Shown here: positions 61,994 through 64,000 of the stretch, piece after piece
How positions within the stretch are numbered: position 1 is the stretch's first letter
Layout: every line of letters begins with the position of its first letter
Assembly (NCBI RefSeq): GCF_913774285.1
Contig: NZ_CAJYHX010000006.1
Coordinates: forward strand, 1 to 64,000
DNA: 64,000 nt
Direction of reading: 5' to 3'
From: an uncultured Sphingomonas sp.
GTDB taxonomy: Bacteria > Pseudomonadota > Alphaproteobacteria > Sphingomonadales > Sphingomonadaceae
Notes under the pieces: model-generated
What the model was told of the DNA's origin: nothing
The model's database searches: none
What the model saw: the letters and a program-made list of their open reading frames with translations, nothing else
Made by a program: the position numbers and the translations under genes

Positions 61994-63253
61994 TTGAGCG
62001 GACGTCGTACCTTTCTTGGCCTGGCGGGGAGCACAGCGGCGGCAAGCCTTATCGCCCCTGCCCTGCACGCCTCGCCACAGCCGGATGCCTGGGCAAGCCG
62101 ATACGACATCGATCGCAGCGTGGCCAATTTCGACGCGGCCTATTACGGCGCGATGACCCGTTCGGTGGCGGAGACCTACCGGCAGCATGGCGAATGGGTG
62201 AACCGGCACAACGCGCTCTTCCTGCGCAGCGCGCTTCCCGGACTGTCACGAGACCAGCGCCTGCAGCCGGCGATAGACAGCGTCGCGGCGCTGGTGGGCG
62301 CCCGGCCCGAGGAAATCGCGTTGTGCGCAGGTGGCACCGAGGCGCTCTATGGCCTGATCGTCAATTATCGGCCTCTGAAGGCGGGCGACGCCGTGCTCAC
62401 CGCCGACACCGATTACGACGAGATGCAATTAGCCATGAGCCATCTCGCGGCGACGCGCGGCGCGCAGCACGTTCGTATAGCGCTGCCCGAGCCGGCAACC
62501 ACGGCGAACATTCTTGCCGCCTATGCACAGGCGCTGCGCGACACACCGAGGCTCAAGCTGTTGCTGCTCACCCACGTCTCGAACCGCAACGGATTGGTGC
62601 TGCCCGTCCGCGAGATTGCCGCGATGGCCAAGGCGCACGGGGTCGACGTCATCCTCGATAGCGCCCAATCGGTGGGGCTCCTCCCCGTCGACGTGGGGGC
62701 CCTGGGCGTCGACTTCATGGGCTTCAGCCTGCACAAATGGGTGGCCTCGCCGCTCGGCTCGGGCGCGATCTACATCCGCGCGAGCCGCCTCGCGGACATC
62801 GCGCCATGGCTCGGCAATCACATCCATCCCGACGACGACATTCGCGCGCGTGTACCCACCGGCACCGTGGACTTCGCCGCGCGGCTGACGATTCCAGCAG
62901 CGATCGCCGAGCATCACGCGCTGGGCCCCGATCGGAAACTGGCAACGCTCGTCGCCAAGCGTCGTTACTGGGCCGACCGCGTGCGCGACTTGCAGGATCT
63001 GGCGATCGTTCATCCGGAGGAGGACGATCGCTGCGCGGTGATCGGCGCCTTCCGCCTCCCGGGCCAGGCAAGCTGGGATCAAGCGCGAACGGCGCAGCAG
63101 CGCTTTCTCGACAGGCATCGCTTGCTGGTCGTCGCTAAGCAGGGGCTTGCGTCCGGGCCGGTGCTGCGCGTCACCCCTTCCCTCTTCAACACGCAGGACG
63201 AGCTCGACCGCCTGGTTCACGCGATCCGCGAGGAGCGGGGCCTGTTTTCCTGA
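61994..63253 (+). CDS. Class V aminotransferase-fold PLP enzyme with Tat signal
   Basis: A 419-residue fold-type I PLP enzyme related to isopenicillin N epimerase-like proteins. PLP site: VDVILDSAQSVG (Asp), and FSLHKWVASPLGSGA with the Schiff-base Lys. With TTG 61994 the protein begins MSGRRTFLGLAGSTAAASL, a canonical twin-arginine signal; ATG 61934 in frame would add 20 residues ahead of it. A GGGGGG-TGGGG run lies just upstream. It is exported, unusual for this class but known for PvdN-like enzymes. Reaction unknown. Its 3' end overlaps the PepSY gene by 37 bases. Confidence 0.87.
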   Translation: MSGRRTFLGLAGSTAAASLIAPALHASPQPDAWASRYDIDRSVANFDAAYYGAMTRSVAETYRQHGEWVNRHNALFLRSALPGLSRDQRLQPAIDSVAALVGARPEEIALCAGGTEALYGLIVNYRPLKAGDAVLTADTDYDEMQLAMSHLAATRGAQHVRIALPEPATTANILAAYAQALRDTPRLKLLLLTHVSNRNGLVLPVREIAAMAKAHGVDVILDSAQSVGLLPVDVGALGVDFMGFSLHKWVASPLGSGAIYIRASRLADIAPWLGNHIHPDDDIRARVPTGTVDFAARLTIPAAIAEHHALGPDRKLATLVAKRRYWADRVRDLQDLAIVHPEEDDRCAVIGAFRLPGQASWDQARTAQQRFLDRHRLLVVAKQGLASGPVLRVTPSLFNTQDELDRLVHAIREERGLFS

Positions 63254-64000
63254 CGCGCACTGCGCCGTCCCTCGGACCGGCGCCGCCATCGCCGGGACAG
63301 CCGACGCATGTCCCGCCGTGCCTTGCGCAACCCCATCCAGCTGCCGGTAGCGCAGACCAGCGTGACCATCGCGAGCAGCGGCAGTACCACCAGATCCCGA
63401 AGCGGGCGGGACCGAAGACCCGGCAGGTCGAGCCGGTGAAGACCGTCCTGTAGCCAGCGAAAGGCTCGGGCGTTGCCATCGACCGCGCGGAGCAGCCCGC
63501 CCGTAGCGGGATCGATATAGAGCCGCGTAGCCTGGCCATCTGCCAGCACCGCACGCCATACCGGCAGCGATGCCGGCACCTTGTGGCCATAGTAATAGGC
63601 GTCCTCGTCCGTGAGTAGGGTTAGGCTCGTGACGCGCGGACCAGGCCGCAATGCCGCCGCGAGCGCATCACGCTGCAGCGGCGCGGGTTTACCTTGCGCA
63701 TCGAAACGCACCGCTGCCCCCGCGCCATTCACCGCCAGGAGGAAAATGCGTCCCCCCAGCGGAGCACTTTCCAGCCGCCGCGTATCGGCCGGGAGATGCT
63801 CGATCCGCGCCAAGGCGGTGCGGAACGCATCCCAGCGCATCGGCCCGGCGAGGCGCGCGAGCTCTACGGCCCCCGCCTGGCTATCGAGAAAGCCCCAGGG
63901 GTTCATCGAAAGCAGTCCACTGGCCACCCAGGTGAGCGTCAGCACCCCGAAGACGAGCCCGAAGACATGGTGCCACCACCACAGCCCCATGTACGGCGAG
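63217..64000 (-). CDS. PepSY-associated transmembrane protein, 5' end outside window
   Basis: About 260 residues are visible; the frame stays open to the window edge. Segments WWWHHVFGLVFGVLTLTWVA (with His pair), then a PepSY-like domain (VWRAVLADGQATRLYIDPATG), and LVVLPLLAMVTLVCATGSWM, then a long basic tail RDMRRLSRRWRRRSEGRR. Second PepSY protein of the window; usually next to a TonB receptor, which would lie outside. Confidence 0.85.
   Translation of the reverse strand, partial: SPYMGLWWWHHVFGLVFGVLTLTWVASGLLSMNPWGFLDSQAGAVELARLAGPMRWDAFRTALARIEHLPADTRRLESAPLGGRIFLLAVNGAGAAVRFDAQGKPAPLQRDALAAALRPGPRVTSLTLLTDEDAYYYGHKVPASLPVWRAVLADGQATRLYIDPATGGLLRAVDGNARAFRWLQDGLHRLDLPGLRSRPLRDLVVLPLLAMVTLVCATGSWMGLRKARRDMRRLSRRWRRRSEGRRSARQENRPRSSRIA

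Noticed and set aside
1..64000. CRISPR arrays, tRNA and rRNA genes
   Set aside because: No regularly spaced repeats or tRNA-like sequences recognised by eye; a covariance search was not possible.

Overview
The window is high-GC alphaproteobacterial DNA that reads as a sphingomonad (Sphingomonas or a close relative). Reasons: a PEPxxWA-type CTERM protein, FecI/FecR with an STN-domain TonB receptor, a lasso-peptide locus of the sphingonodin/caulonodin type, alphaproteobacterial conjugation-associated families (DUF3363 relaxase, DUF736, DUF2285, DUF2958) and an alphaproteobacterial LexA box (GTTC-N7-GTTC). Genus is inferred from these families only. No rRNA, tRNA or CRISPR array was seen.

Layout. 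1-4.0 kb: mntH and two exported ferritin-like proteins in one leftward operon with an EcfG-like promoter, divergent from a Crp/Fnr regulator. 4.0-5.4 kb: a small tyrosine recombinase, a decayed small gene and an AT-rich patch. 5.4-16.8 kb: sensor kinases, a response regulator, two more Crp/Fnr paralogs, alpha/beta hydrolase, fatty-acid desaturase, Zn-alcohol dehydrogenase, a PEP-CTERM protein and a kinase remnant. 17-21.1 kb: an esterase, then a run of small genes around a transglutaminase, including an orphan DUF2384 protein, a frameshifted gene and a leader whose hairpin covers a Shine-Dalgarno. 21.1-24.1 kb: a CPA1 antiporter and an alpha/beta hydrolase.

24.4-40.6 kb is a mobile-element module: HTH, RHH protein, DUF3363 relaxase, lytic transglycosylase, TraF peptidase, DUF736, ParB-like protein, DUF2958, ArdC, a ParD-like/zeta toxin pair, a frameshifted DUF2285 gene, and a LuxR/LuxI quorum pair with a lux-box palindrome. 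No coupling protein or Trb/VirB secretion gene is in the window, so it is partial, decayed or merely mobilizable.

42.3-51.7 kb is the highlight: a complete exporter-less lasso-peptide system. FecI and FecR are followed by precursor A1, the B protein (RRE fused to the leader protease), the C cyclase and a second precursor A2. Converging on these is an operon of a TonB receptor with STN domain and a secreted lasso isopeptidase. The predicted 22-residue cores both start with Gly, carry Thr at leader position -2 and place Asp at core position 8 in a shared GFAD motif. The likely circuit is synthesis, release, TonB uptake with FecR/FecI signalling, then linearization by the isopeptidase.

51.8-54.3 kb: two tandem SRAP (YedK/HMCES) genes, the first with its catalytic residues replaced, facing a three-gene operon of unknown function that has a perfect alphaproteobacterial LexA box. 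54.5-60.1 kb: a copper/cytochrome-oxidase assembly and TonB uptake operon (DUF2946, small membrane protein, DUF2244, PCu(A)C, SCO, TonB receptor, PepSY protein). 60.2-64 kb: an O-acetylhomoserine sulfhydrylase-type enzyme, a Tat-signal class V aminotransferase and a truncated PepSY protein.
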